From Notospermus geniculatus (taxonomy: Eukaryota; Nemertea; Pilidiophora; Heteronemertea; Lineidae): a stretch of 64,000 bases of DNA. The position numbers and the translations under genes are program-made. Of this stretch, positions 46,154-57,500 are shown piece by piece. Under the pieces are notes generated by a model. The model was not told the DNA's origin, did no database searches, and saw only the letters and a program-made list of their open reading frames with translations. How positions within the stretch are numbered: position 1 is the stretch's first letter; every line of letters starts with the position of its first letter. The DNA lies in the NCBI GenBank assembly GCA_002633025.1, contig NMRB01002697.1, forward strand, positions 1 through 64,000. The letters run 5' to 3'.

Positions 46154-46763
46154 CTGGAAATCCATGTAAATGGAGCCCAAGTTGATTTTGACCTGATCAA
46201 CACCATGGTATGCATGCCGGGTGTTTTCCTCGCTAACCTTCCAGCAGAAACCACCGAATATCTTTTGTAACCACTAACTGTGTTTTTCTCTAAAGCAGTG
46301 CAGGCCTTGTACACACCATGCAGTCGTGGGGAGCATTCTCGGCCATTGACATCGCGGGTCAAGGACGTTACTATGGTAACAGCGTCCGATGCCCCGAGAC
46401 GATATGGCATTTCTCAGGGTGCTTTCTGCAATTAAGGTGATTAATTCCTTCATGATTAATCAGGGCAAACCTTTTGTCGGTATTCAGCTTGGAGACAGTA
46501 ATTTTGCGGATCATGGTTTAACGTTATTAGGCGGTGTGATTGCTTTTTCAGGAAACAGGGACCTTATTCAGGAAGCTGCCGTAACAGTGCGTAAACTACT
46601 GTCCCCCTTCGCGGGAGACCTATTGTTCACTATCAGCCTGACAAAGGATTTTGCTACCCTCAACGTTTAGGGAGCTCTGTGAATAAGGTCCCTGAACTTG
46701 AAAAACCACTGCCAGGGAAAGGACCGATTTTCCTGTGAGAGTCCAAAACTATATATAATCTTT
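46154..46763. other. Unassigned; contains an inverted repeat at about 46555-46694
   Basis: An open plus frame (46389-46670, MPRDDMAFLRVLSAI) has no recognisable domain. It overlaps an inverted repeat whose ends read CAGGGACCTTATTCA and TGAATAAGGTCCCTG, probably another decayed MITE. Confidence 0.4.
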
Positions 46764-47083
46764 AGGCCAATTTACACGATACGATTTTTACATCCGATTG
46801 TCGTATCCGACATGATCGTACGCCCAAATCGGTTCGTGTAAACTGCACAAACGACAAAATTTTATGGCCTTTGCAACGTCGGATGCACAAGATTGATGTT
46901 CTATTTTCTTCCGATGTCGGACCGACATAAACTCGACCAATCAGGTGGCAAAGAATAAGTCTCTCTGTATTGACGGAAGAACAAATCGGACCGTGTATAC
47001 AGAATTTCCGATCCGACAGAATCGTACGACAAAACCGCGTCCGTCTTGGACGTCTATCCGAATCGCACCGTGTAAATTGGCCT
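46764..47083. mobile_element. 320-bp AGGCCAATTTACACG MITE
   Basis: Ends AGGCCAATTTACACGATACG and CGCACCGTGTAAATTGGCCT. The interior carries repeated versions of the CGATTGTCGTATCCGACA theme. Lies about 27 bases beyond the gene D stop codon, so it may supply 3' UTR sequence. Confidence 0.78.
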
Positions 47084-47109
47084 CTAACTGGAGTTTAGAA
47101 AAAGACGAT

Positions 47110-48168
47110 CTAGACTTCACTGTGTCTGATGATCCTTGCCATGCTGACAGGGTCTCTCCTTTTGTTCATTCTACGCCAGCAAATCAGGTCTCCACTCTTA
47201 GTAATCAACAAGCTACATAGAAAGTTTGGTGTTGAGGTGAAATGGACAAGTGTACCGTTGAATATTTTTCTCGAACTACTCGACTTCCATTCGTCACTCC
47301 ATTTCTTTATGTGATAAACTTTAGTTACAGCCTTTCCGAAACCCATTGGATGCAAAACTGCAAGCCTTGAATCGTATTCTAGAACAGTTACGAGGTCAGG
47401 TGACAACAACATCGCCATGTTGATGCCAACCCCAAACCTAGCATTGTTGAAGACAGTTACTTGGGTTACGTCATAACCTCGCCGACTGTCTCTTAAAGTA
47501 ATCTTAAACGGATGGAATTCAAATGTGTAAAGATTCGTTTTGAAGTCACATTGAATGTCTGTGAGGCGTATAATGTTGTTAAAAAAATGCAGATTAGTCT
47601 TCTTGTAAATGCGTTTAAAATTCAAGTCTTTTACGTACTCAAGCTTGAATAAAAAACCACTATCTTTAATCTTGTACCAGTGTAGTTCAGATGTTGCCGT
47701 GGTTTCCCTTTGTCTCGTATAGTTGGTAAGATAAGATACTTCTACGAAAGCGTTGTCCTGACATGTGGTCAGTCTAAGGTACTTGAATATACCTCGGCGT
47801 TTGCTTACGTGAGTCCTTTCAATGTCTTTGAATGGGATGAACAACTCTCGCACATTTTCACCATTAAGATCAATTACATGAGCTTTCGTTAGTTCTTTCC
47901 ATTCAGGTACCACTTTCCAACTTCCCAAACTGTTTCCAAGACCGACAACGTAGTCTCCATATTCACCGATGAAATACACCAAAGAAGCTACTGTGAAGTG
48001 TCGCTTTAGTCGAAAGACCAGCTTTTCTTCGTTATAGGAGTACACGAATACATTTCGTGGGGAAGATAGAAGGGTAGCGCTATCCGTGGCCATTACAATA
48101 ACCTTATGTTTGTGGTGGTAGTATACGCTGGAATACCTCACTGGAAACTCCCCCTCTACCTTGATGTC
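47110..48168 (-). CDS. Gene D, exon 2: divergent copy of the conserved domain (352 aa)
   Basis: Starts after a CAG acceptor: DIKVEGEFPVRYSSVYYHHK, phase 0, open to the stop at 47110. Keeps RNVFVYSYNEEKL, RELFIPFKDI, LTTCQDNAFVEV, LHWYKIKDSGFLF, DIQCDFKTNLYTFEF and YDVTQVTVF, but the third conserved cysteine is lost (NARFGVG where A and C have RCGKE). The C-terminus is also divergent (GDLICWRR instead of GELIYWPRR). It is the most different member, perhaps the oldest. With exon 1 about 447 residues. The intron is 1597 bases and contains two MITEs. Confidence 0.72.
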   Translation of the reverse strand, partial: DIKVEGEFPVRYSSVYYHHKHKVIVMATDSATLLSSPRNVFVYSYNEEKLVFRLKRHFTVASLVYFIGEYGDYVVGLGNSLGSWKVVPEWKELTKAHVIDLNGENVRELFIPFKDIERTHVSKRRGIFKYLRLTTCQDNAFVEVSYLTNYTRQRETTATSELHWYKIKDSGFLFKLEYVKDLNFKRIYKKTNLHFFNNIIRLTDIQCDFKTNLYTFEFHPFKITLRDSRRGYDVTQVTVFNNARFGVGINMAMLLSPDLVTVLEYDSRLAVLHPMGFGKAVTKVYHIKKWSDEWKSSSSRKIFNGTLVHFTSTPNFLCSLLITKSGDLICWRRMNKRRDPVSMARIIRHSEV

Positions 48169-48658
48169 CTGTACGTTGGAAAGGAAAATTGCAATTAACG
48201 GAGGAAATTATCCTCTGATTATGTGAAATGATCGGTCTGAATTGACAAGACTGCGATATAATTGCCTACTGCCTCTACGACAGCGTCAACTCCGCATACC
48301 GTACAATCATTGGAACTTCGAATTTTGATCGAAAAATTGCGTTAAAAGGTGAAACATAGCCCAACACAGAAGCAGGAAATACATACAATGTACATACATG
48401 TATGTATGTACTTCAGACTAAGCACAGATTTTTGTAACCACTAGCCTCATACCCGTGGCAGGCACGTATTCAGAGGATTCATGTGGCTAGAGGATGGCAT
48501 TTTGCTGGGCTTCTGCATGGGGGAATGTCTTTGGAGGAGGCCAACACCTTCGGCAATAATCTAGGCCTATGGAAAGCAGATGGCAGCAGTTTTATATGTG
48601 GAATTTCCTGTTTTCTAATCGCACTGCATGGTTGAAGAAAATATTGGTGGGCCCTGTA

Positions 48659-48733
48659 GCCTGGTTCCGCTGGCCACCGTCTAGATGGCGCTGCGACGCA
48701 GCGCCATCTAAACGGTGGCCAGCGGAACCAGGC
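48659..48733. mobile_element. 75-bp TA-flanked near-perfect palindrome
   Basis: GCCTGGTTCCGCTGGCCACC pairs with GGTGGCCAGCGGAACCAGGC, meeting at GGCGCTGCGACGCAGCGCC. TA on both sides. Possibly the minimal form of a Tc1/mariner-type MITE. In the gene D intron. Confidence 0.75.
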
Positions 48734-49413
48734 TAGTGGGCATTGTAAATCATTGCAAGTTTCTTCATGCATTTTATTCGCTAAGGGGTAAACAAATACA
48801 TGTATAATGCCACCCACTTAAGGACCACCCCCATATCATTCTCAACATTCCCTGTGAAAATGGTGCCATTTCGATCAGAAATCACGGAGGAGATAGCGGT
48901 CGAACTTAAAAGTGCCACCGTCGAAATGACCACGAGGTTTTTAACCTGGAAGACTTTGACCATGAGTTTTCAATGAAGAGGCGGCGTGAGTGCCCGAAGT
49001 CCCGAATCCGCCCCTGCAGACAGCAAGTAAGAAGCGTATGTGTATACTAGCAGTGATCTACTCTCATGGAGTAACAGATAACGGGGTAATAGATTTCAAT
49101 CACGAGCCTCGAGCAGCAGCGGGGAACCAAACAGCCCGAGCGTTATCGCCCGCGTGAGGAAAGTTACAGACGTAGGAACGAAACCACAGGAAATACGTTA
49201 GGAAGTCCCTGGCTCTATTTAGGTTCGGTCAAGTAAAATAACTTAGCATTTAAAAGCTGTGACTAAGATTAGCAGTTTCTCCTGACGCAATCACTATTCA
49301 CGTTTTTGCCCATCCGAAATGTGCCTGATCCCTATCGTATACTTGGAATATTTTGCTTTTTAGATGCCGAAGCAAATTGAACACTCTCTGCTTGACGGTT
49401 TATGTGTATAAAA

Positions 49414-49670
49414 AGGGAGTAAGAAATAAAAGTTGAAAATAAGAAGTGGGAAATTTTGGAATTTTGCGCGAATTTTTCAATGTCTCAAATTGGGAGAAAT
49501 TTTTTCCAAATTTGAGAAATTTTCTTAAAATGACATGACATTTTGTCTGATTTTTCGGGCGATATTTCTCAAAATGGGAAAAAAAGTCTCCCAACTTGAG
49601 AATTTGAAAAATTCGCGCACAATTCCAAAATTTCCCACTTCTCATTTTCCACTTTTATTTCTTACTCCCT
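49414..49670. mobile_element. 257-bp AGGGAGTAAGAAATAAAAGT hairpin MITE
   Basis: Arms AGGGAGTAAGAAATAAAAGT and its complement; inner GTGGGAAATTTTGGAATTTT with complement. Same family as 29158-29414. Both copies sit in introns of the PAN family. Confidence 0.82.
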
Positions 49671-49765
49671 TATAACCTATCCTTTAGATTCCCAAGAAAG
49701 AGATTCACAAGCTACTGATCCTAGAGGGTTCGCTAGTACATGTATTGCTGACGATTCAACTCCAC

Positions 49766-50050
49766 CTGTTTCGACCAGAGTAGGAGTCCGGTTCGAGTTC
49801 TTGTTCCGTTGCAAGCCCACAACTCACGTTCAAGATGACAAGTACCTTCGGCCGATTTTGATCGATACGAAAAAGCTCGACAATCGTTGGTATGAACGCA
49901 ACGTACACAACATCCCAGTGAAGACTTCATCTGAACAGCGGGCTGTAAGTTAACAAAACACCTTCCAGACGCAGTTAGTTGGAAAATAATTGGAAAAATT
50001 GTTGGAGACATTGAATGTGTCGATTGTACTATCACTATTACCACTGACAA
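49766..50050 (-). CDS. Gene D, exon 1: signal peptide plus PAN/apple-like module (95 aa)
   Basis: Two in-frame starts exist (50050 and 50011); the second gives MSPTIFPIIFQLTASGRC, a compact signal-like leader. Cysteine-rich part: MKSSLGCCVRCVHTNDC, RAFSYRSK, TCHLERELWAC. Ends LLLWSKQ with CAG then GTGGAG as donor, phase 0. The WSK(K/Q) end, the FSYR motif and the cysteine order tie it to exons 1 of A, B and C. Confidence 0.65.
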
Positions 50051-53000
50051 CCGTTACTGAAAATGTAATGGTAATGAAAAGGTAATGTATCACGACTTCA
50101 TTGTTTACATTTAAAGCGATTTGTCAGCCAAAAAATTTGAATGCAAAAGGGGACGAATCTTTGTTTACAAACACTAATTTCCTGCATTCTGATTGGCTGT
50201 GAGGGCAATGTTTACAAACATCATCCTTCTGTTTACAAAACGACTGTCGATTCGCTTTTAATGTTTGTAAATATGGATGTTTACATTATGTTATTTTGGA
50301 CATTTGGGACATGCCAACCCACCAAATTGAATATTTTCGGTATCAAAAGAATTTCTAGAGTGGCATGCCACCAACAAATTACTCATAAGACAAAGAAAGA
50401 CTGGATACAAACAAACCAAAATGTAAATAAACAATGATTTTCTTCGCCCGCAAAAATACCCGTGATACATTATCTTTAAGCTAAACAGTGTGCCGACGAT
50501 GTGGACTTAGAAATGCCACCAAGTGACGAATTCCAGAATCCCGCCCCATCTTGCAACACGACAAGATCTCAACTGTCACAACTGCGGTTTTCATCTTACA
50601 TGTACATGTATTTGCATATGATTCGCTTTCAATAAAAATGTATTCATTTTTTAATATCCTTGGGAATTGTTCAGTGTTGATAGTAAAATCAATACTACTG
50701 TGATGGATTAAAAAATAGTTGAATAAAATCCCTTGAGAAATAGATAATGGGTGTATTTCTATTCTATTACAAATTGAGAATGCCTTTTAGACATTGATAG
50801 ATGTTTAACAAAGCTATCACGTTTGATTATGGCGATATTAGAAAAAAGTGTATTATGTTGCACGTAGTATTAAATCAAAACTGTGGAAAAACGATTTTGC
50901 TCATCAGCATTTGGTTCACTGAATCTCTCAAGGAAATTCACCATCACATTTCAAAACAACAGCAAACGGCTTCCTGCGTACGGTTTTTTTTCCTTAAATG
51001 TATCCGTTCAACAAAACTATTAGCAGCTTCCATGGATTTGAAGCTTCAGATTTAAAGAGTTTGGTCCACGAAGAGGGTACGTTTCATTGTAATTTATTGG
51101 AGACGGTGAAAGGTTTCAGTGCCATGTTCTTTTTGAAATTGAGACAGATTGCAGTGCAATAATCGCACAAAGTCGTCAGTGTAATTAGAACCGACAGTTC
51201 GAAACACTGAAGTTTGCAAAAAAACGTTGTTTCTAGAATTCTGCTAATTTCGGAACCTGTAGGAATTATGAAACGGTTCCTCTCGCGCAGCGTTCGGGAA
51301 CCATCTGACGTCTACTGTTTCCTGAAATTTGGTACGCATTGTCGTCTTCAAGACAATGAGAGGAAAGCGTAATTGGAGTACGCTAAAGTAAGAGTTTAGG
51401 AAGAAAATAGGGCGGTTTAGAAATCAAACGATAAACGTAAAATTTACGACAACGTTGTTTTTCATACTACACATTAACCAGAGTATTGCATTTTCGGAAC
51501 AGAAATAATGTTGTCGTTAACGTTTACGATTATTAAGGAGGTTTCGAAACCAAACGATGAACGTAAACGTTAACGACAACCTTATTTTGGTACCGAAAAT
51601 GCAATATAAAATCTGGTTAATGTGCAGTATGAAACATAACGTTGTCGTAAAGTTCACGTTTATCGTTTGATTTCGAAACCTCCGTATTGTTTGATTTCTA
51701 AACCTCCCTCTTGTATCCCTTCAAACGCCTAACCGCCAAACAGAGGAATCTACAAAGAACTAAAAAGAATACGCCGGCTTGCGACAAAAATTGACGCGGT
51801 CCCCAGTTGATTATGTAATTGTATTGACAGCTTGCCAGTCTTTCTGTTTTTCGGATCCTAATTCCATTAACTTTTGTCTGATTTCGCAATACATCTTCCG
51901 CTAAGAAGTTCACTTATCTCGCGAGAACGTGAGTTGTCGAAAGAATGAGAATAAGCTGGTTAGTTTATGGTGCACTTGTTGATGTTAGAGAAATTGTGGC
52001 TAGACACATCCATCCGCGTTGTCAACTGCAGCGGTCATGCATGTACAGTCATTGAAGTAAACTTCCAACCAGTTTACGCTGAAAGTTCCAAAACTTCATT
52101 CTCCTACGTTTCTAGGTGAGCTCTGTCTACTAATATCAATTTTTTTTGAAAATTTGGAAATTCTAAAAATATCGAAATTTTGACAATCTCCAATATCTCA
52201 GCAACCACTCAAGATATCTTGACGAAACGAAGCTCAAAATCCTTAGAAACTTCCACTCTATCAACCCTGTAACAGAAGTCACAAAAGAATTCCATAATAA
52301 AAATGTTGATTTTTAGGGGGGTTTCTAATGAGGTATTACATAATTATGATATTTCCAAAAGATTGATGCAGAAATATGACCAAGGTTATATACTTTCATG
52401 TGGTACAAACCGTGTTAAAATTGGCCCAGTCGTATTTGAAATATTCAAGGTAGTAGGTGTAGATAAACTTATGTCAATGACTGTACAGTGCAGTTGGTAA
52501 ACCGAATCATTTCCGAACGCTCTCTGTGCGAATGTCGACAAACTAAGAGACCCGCATCTATAGAGCATCAGCAGAACAAGTACCGCACCAGTGAGCATGA
52601 TGGAGCAACTGCGATACCGAGCCAGACAGGGCAAGACTCGCTTTGTCAAATCTCATCAATTCGCAAAGCTTCAGAATGAAAAATCTGCGATCCAGTCTGG
52701 TCATTTTTATACATGTACGTCGAATATAATTAGCGTTCCGTGTGCCCACTGCTTCTGGCCACTGACTGAAATTGCTTAGAAGGTAACTGCACTGGACCAA
52801 AAAACCGGGATGGAAAAAGAAGCAGTAGACGGATTCCTCATTGATACATGTTCGCAACGTCGTCCTTGTTTCAAGGACATGCCCCTCTGATCTGCGCTGG
52901 CCACATGCGGTCAATGTATCAGAAATATGAAATACCTTCACGGTAAGCAAGCACTGATTTCAGACAATTGAATCAATGTTTTCAAGTCTGTCGATTTTGA

Positions 53001-54161
53001 GCATCAGGCGGAACAAATTCACCCAGGTGCTTCCTGGGTAGGTAATGAGATATTCCAGTGAACCGTGACAAAACGGCGTGTACGTCGCTTGAGGAAGCGA
53101 AGTCTAATTCCTTTTGTGTGTGCAGATTTCATGCGACACAGCGTTCAAAGGTAATTCGAGTCGTAGGGCGCAGGCGCAGGTTAAAACTCGAACTGCTGAC
53201 TTCAGTTTCAGGCAGCAGACGACTGGTAGCCATATTTGAAGTCCGATCAGGTCGAATGTTGCTGGACTCATTGAGGTCACCTGGGTCCATATAATTTCAA
53301 GGTCAAAACAATCTAGCTGCAGTTGTTTGAGACATAGGCTGAAGACAGTTTTCCACGATGGCCGCCTGGCAGCCATGTTTGAGGTTCGATGGGCAGGGTT
53401 GTGGCACCAAAAGGCCGAAGATCACGTCGTTACACAGGTTTTTATGCTCTGTTGTAGTAAAACCTGTGTTAACGATAATACATGTACTTGGAATATACTT
53501 TGTACCAAAAAACAAAAGCGCGTCGTGAAAACTGCCTCGATTAGCCATCGCCGAAAAAAACGATGAGCTTTCACGACAGCAAAGTGATTGTTTATAGCAA
53601 TGACCTGATTGAGCAATAATTACTAAAAGTAAGAACGACAACGACGGAGATTTGCCGATATCCAATTGCTCAAAATGACGTAGCAAGCACTTTTGCACAC
53701 TTTCAACAAAAGGCTCTGTGGGTGAAAGAGCTAGAGCAAAGTGCTTTCAAAGACAACACAAATATCTCCAAAAATAGGCCATACTAATGTTCCCCAAAGC
53801 AGTAGTTTCGCGTCCGAAAATGGACACTTTGATAAAACACATATGTAATCCTGGCGAAGCAAAAACAAAGGCTTTATCATTGCTTAGATGATTTCGCCAT
53901 TTACCACAAACAGTCAATGGATGGTGATGGCAAGAAGAAAGAGATGCGTAGTTGGGCGCAAAGCTTTCCAGCAATGACCGACCAAGGATGGGCATTTTTT
54001 TCTTTCTGCTCTTACATCTTTGTACTTCGCGAGTTCGGTCGTATTGGCAAAGCATAAGACGAATGAAGAGTTCAAAGGAGAATGTATAAAGCATCACTGA
54101 CTTGGTTATCAAGCGAGAAGAGGGAAATGTTTGGAACCTTCAGCGCTTTTTCAAGGAGTAA
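50051..54161. other. Repeat-rich intergenic DNA, no gene recognised
   Basis: Includes the dispersed repeat 50330-50480 (copy of 4590-4760), the nested element pair 51410-51707, and an AT-rich repeat at 52150-52460. Open frames up to 131 codons on both strands show no domain I recognise. Confidence 0.5.
51410..51707. mobile_element. GGAGGTTTCGAAATCAAACG elements, one nested in another
   Basis: Outer ends GGGCGGTTTAGAAATCAAAC and GTTTGATTTCTAAACCTCCC. Inside, 51538-51683 is a complete sister (GGAGGTTTCGAAACCAAACG to its complement). The inner copy preserves the uninterrupted site of the MITE found at 1943-2077. Confidence 0.75.
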
Positions 54162-54325
54162 AGGCGCTGCTCCACGTGACAGTTTTCTGTCGACAGTTTG
54201 CTGTCAGATAGTCAATTATTGCTGTCAGACAGCAATAATTGCAATCATACAGTCACTCTCTGACAGCAATTATTGCTGTATGACACCAAACTTTCGACAG
54301 AAAACTGTTACATGTTGTAGCGCCT
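54162..54325. mobile_element. 164-bp Harbinger-like MITE, AGGCGCTGC termini, TAA duplication
   Basis: TAA at 54159-54161 and 54326-54328. Ends AGGCGCTGCTCCACGTGACA and TGTTACATGTTGTAGCGCCT, arms continuing GTTTTCTGTCGACAG. The interior repeats GACAGCAATTATTGCTGT. Confidence 0.82.
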
Positions 54326-54328
54326 TAA

Positions 54329-54526
54329 GGGTTATGAAAAGTGACTCGAAATCTCGAATTGTTGACGCAGATAATCTGACTAACTGCACACTGATTGAGA
54401 AAATAACGCTCGGGGCACCTTCCTATGACGGTTCCCGAGGGCCTCCGAGCCTTATTTTCCAAATTTTTTGTGCAGTTAGATTTCTTGCGTCAAAAATTCG
54501 AGATTTCGAGTCACTTTAAAAAACCC
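54329..54526. mobile_element. 198-bp TTAA-flanked MITE adjoining the previous element
   Basis: TTAA at 54325-54328 and 54527-54530. Arms GGGTTATGAAAAGTGACTCG and CGAGTCACTTTAAAAAACCC, continuing AAATCTCGAAT. The left TTAA overlaps the TAA of the Harbinger-like element, so one inserted at the edge of the other. Confidence 0.82.
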
Positions 54527-57500
54527 TTAAATCCCAACAACTTTGTTATTTACAGGACTATCGTCAAATAGATTCATACACATTATTCCATGGTCATTTT
54601 CTTTCAGAACCAGCCCGTGAAAAAATTATTTTGCTCTTTGTTGGTATTGCGATCTAATCACATTGAGTGCATGCAACGGTGTCATCCGCTGCATTAAACA
54701 AATAGAAACCGGAACTACCATTCTAATTTTATTCAATTTACAATACGCCAGCCACTTTTTGGGTGTATGAATATTTCTGTTATACGCATTTTCAGAATGA
54801 CACTATTCTGCGCTGCAAGAAACCAAGGTCGTTTGATGCATTTGCAATGCTTTTTCTCAATGTCTATTCGTGATTGCTGAGTTTTGTACACCGGGCCCAG
54901 TACAGTGGAAACGAAGTAGCATTTACTTGTCATTATACTGTCAATTTTTGACCCGACTGCAGCGATTTCTCGCCAAACATGCAGTGGCGGTCAATGAAAT
55001 TGCTTTCGGCACTGCATTTTTGACATGAAATTTTAAACATGTCGCTAATTTAGTGCTGTTTAATCTATTGAGCTCAAATTTTGGGGAAAGATATCGAATA
55101 TCCTTTAGATAAATGATACAAAATATGTAAGTTATAACAATGATATTTTTTAATAACCCCATCTTACAAAGGGTTGTCGTTTTTTAGGCCACCCGATATA
55201 AAGTTAATTGTGATGACAAAATGGCCGCATGTATACGTGATGAAAGACATCCACCTGGTAAATTTCTGATTCCTTATGATGTCGAAAAATTAGATACAAA
55301 GGAACATTGCATAATCAGGCCACGAATATCAAGGAGACCGCGAAATGCTCTCTCAGAACAGAAAAAACAGCAGTTAGACACGGTGAAAACGTCCATTTAC
55401 AGACACTGAAGCGTAAAACTGCTAAATAAATTCACAAAAACTGTGATTGTGACTGTTACAAAAACATACATGTATCAAAACCATTCTAATTTGAGAAAAA
55501 CCTCCCAGGTTTCTTCTACTCAGGACAGGAGTCTCATTTGAAAAAAATCAACAGTTTAATTTTTAGACAGGATCAAAAAGGTAAAATTTTTTTAGACGCT
55601 CTGTATGAGACAAAGCATGTGTCATTAACGTATCACGTCCATTACTGAGTCTTTAGACCGCGTATTAAGATGTAGATTCCACAGTACTGAGTCTTTAGAC
55701 CGCGTATTAAGATGTAGATTCCCCCATAAATATTCACCATAAATTTCGCACGGGTCATTACCGTGATTTTATCCACTTTATGGCAGCAATTGCTGGGTAC
55801 TGTATCTTTCTTGCTGTCGTTAACTTCCTGACGAAATGGTCAAAAACCTCATATCTTATGTAGAACGCAGATTAATGATTCGAAGACAAAAGCTGCATAC
55901 ATAATCAATAACTGTTAATTGTCCATTATTTGGAGTATGGATCATGGCATTTGATTTTTTTGGCTCCGTTTACCAAAAGTTATGGACTGGAAAAAAACAA
56001 ATACCGGTACTGTTCATTAACAGCGTCTGGTATGCGGGGCTTTATGTTCTGAAAAAGTACGAACGTCCAATATGGACTCATTCAACGTTTAGAGTTCATC
56101 CGGGGATGAAGAAAAAAACCCACAATTTTTAACATGTGCATGTAGTTTTTTTCTCAAATTGCTACCGTTATTTTTTATTGAAAAGTATCACAAAAAATAT
56201 GGTTATAAAAGCATTGTTTACTGAACCTCGAAAAACAGGTGATATTTCAAATATGACACAAGATGAATATTTGCAAGACATTTTTGAAACTGCCGATTCC
56301 GATTACCAAATTCTTCTCCATCAGTGGTTTATTGACAAACTAATTTGAAATGTGATGTAATGTACCTTCATCGTCTTCGTAAGTAAAAACAATGAAATAT
56401 GCCTTCGTAATTCGGTGGTTTTGTGGGCCATATCAGCCACATGGACAACCTCGACTTCGAGACAACATAAACCTCAGAAAACGGCCTTTTAATGCATCGG
56501 CGTATGGTACATAAATTGATGTAATGTCCTCATCATATCAAATTGAAGTGATTTCTCCGCCGACGTGACTGGGACATTCACAATAGCAGTGGTTACGCTA
56601 CATAAAATCCCCGGGTTTGTTGCCGTCACACCTATGAATTGCCGGGCTTCAAGAAACCCGTGTCTGAAAAACACGGGTTTTTGAAACACGGCAAGCTCGC
56701 CGTGCTTTTCGAAATCCCCGTGTTTTCGTTAGTTCTTAGCAAGGCTACAGATGGCGCAGCCAATGAGTGACGTCGTTTTCGCGCCTCCAACAATGTGTGT
56801 CAATACAGAAATGACCGAACAGTCAGTGCAGGCAGTGCACCTGTCGCCGGGCTACTTAACTACAATGTAGTAGTGTGACCTCTCGCCGGGCTTTTCGTAC
56901 ACACGGGTTTGACACGGAAAATTGTCCGCAGCCACTGACAGATGTATCCTAATACGGACAAAATAAATAAATGAATAAAAATGGTTTTGCTGTAAAACGA
57001 AGGTTTTCTCGTTCAGATGCTACATTTGTAACTACATTTTGCTGTTACTACATGTAACAAAATTCATTGCAGGAAACTAATATCTAGAAGATGAGGACCA
57101 ATGTTCCGGCAAAGATAAGGTCAATTGGAAACGAATTATTCCGCCTGACAAGAAACCGTTATCGTCGAGATCTTGGCTGACAATAACTTATTCATCTGAA
57201 AAGAGCAATCGGTGGAAATCGACTCACGGAAGTCGTGATCTGCTGTGCGTGAGGAAACAAAATTTTAGCTTCTCGGGGAAGGTTTCAGCCTCATGCTGCT
57301 CAAAGTGAAAGATCGTGACATACCAATTATGTTTTCATATACGCCGGGGCATGTGCACTTTGTTTCAAGTGCTTGTTCATATACACCCAAATCCCAGTTG
57401 TGCGGCCACAGAGGTCTGGCTGACATTTCCCATGCAACATTGGACAATGGGCTACCAACATATTTAAAAGTAAATTGGTCAGGTGATGTTCCCAACACTC

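Noticed and set aside
46389-46670. 93-codon plus-strand open frame
   Set aside because: It overlaps an inverted repeat with CAGGGACCTTATTCA ends and has no domain, so a coding role is unsupported.
57265-57498. Minus-strand frame containing ETKCTCPGVYENIIG
   Set aside because: It looks somewhat protein-like and the overlapping plus frame is also open, but I cannot name a family or see exon borders; possibly an interspersed repeat.
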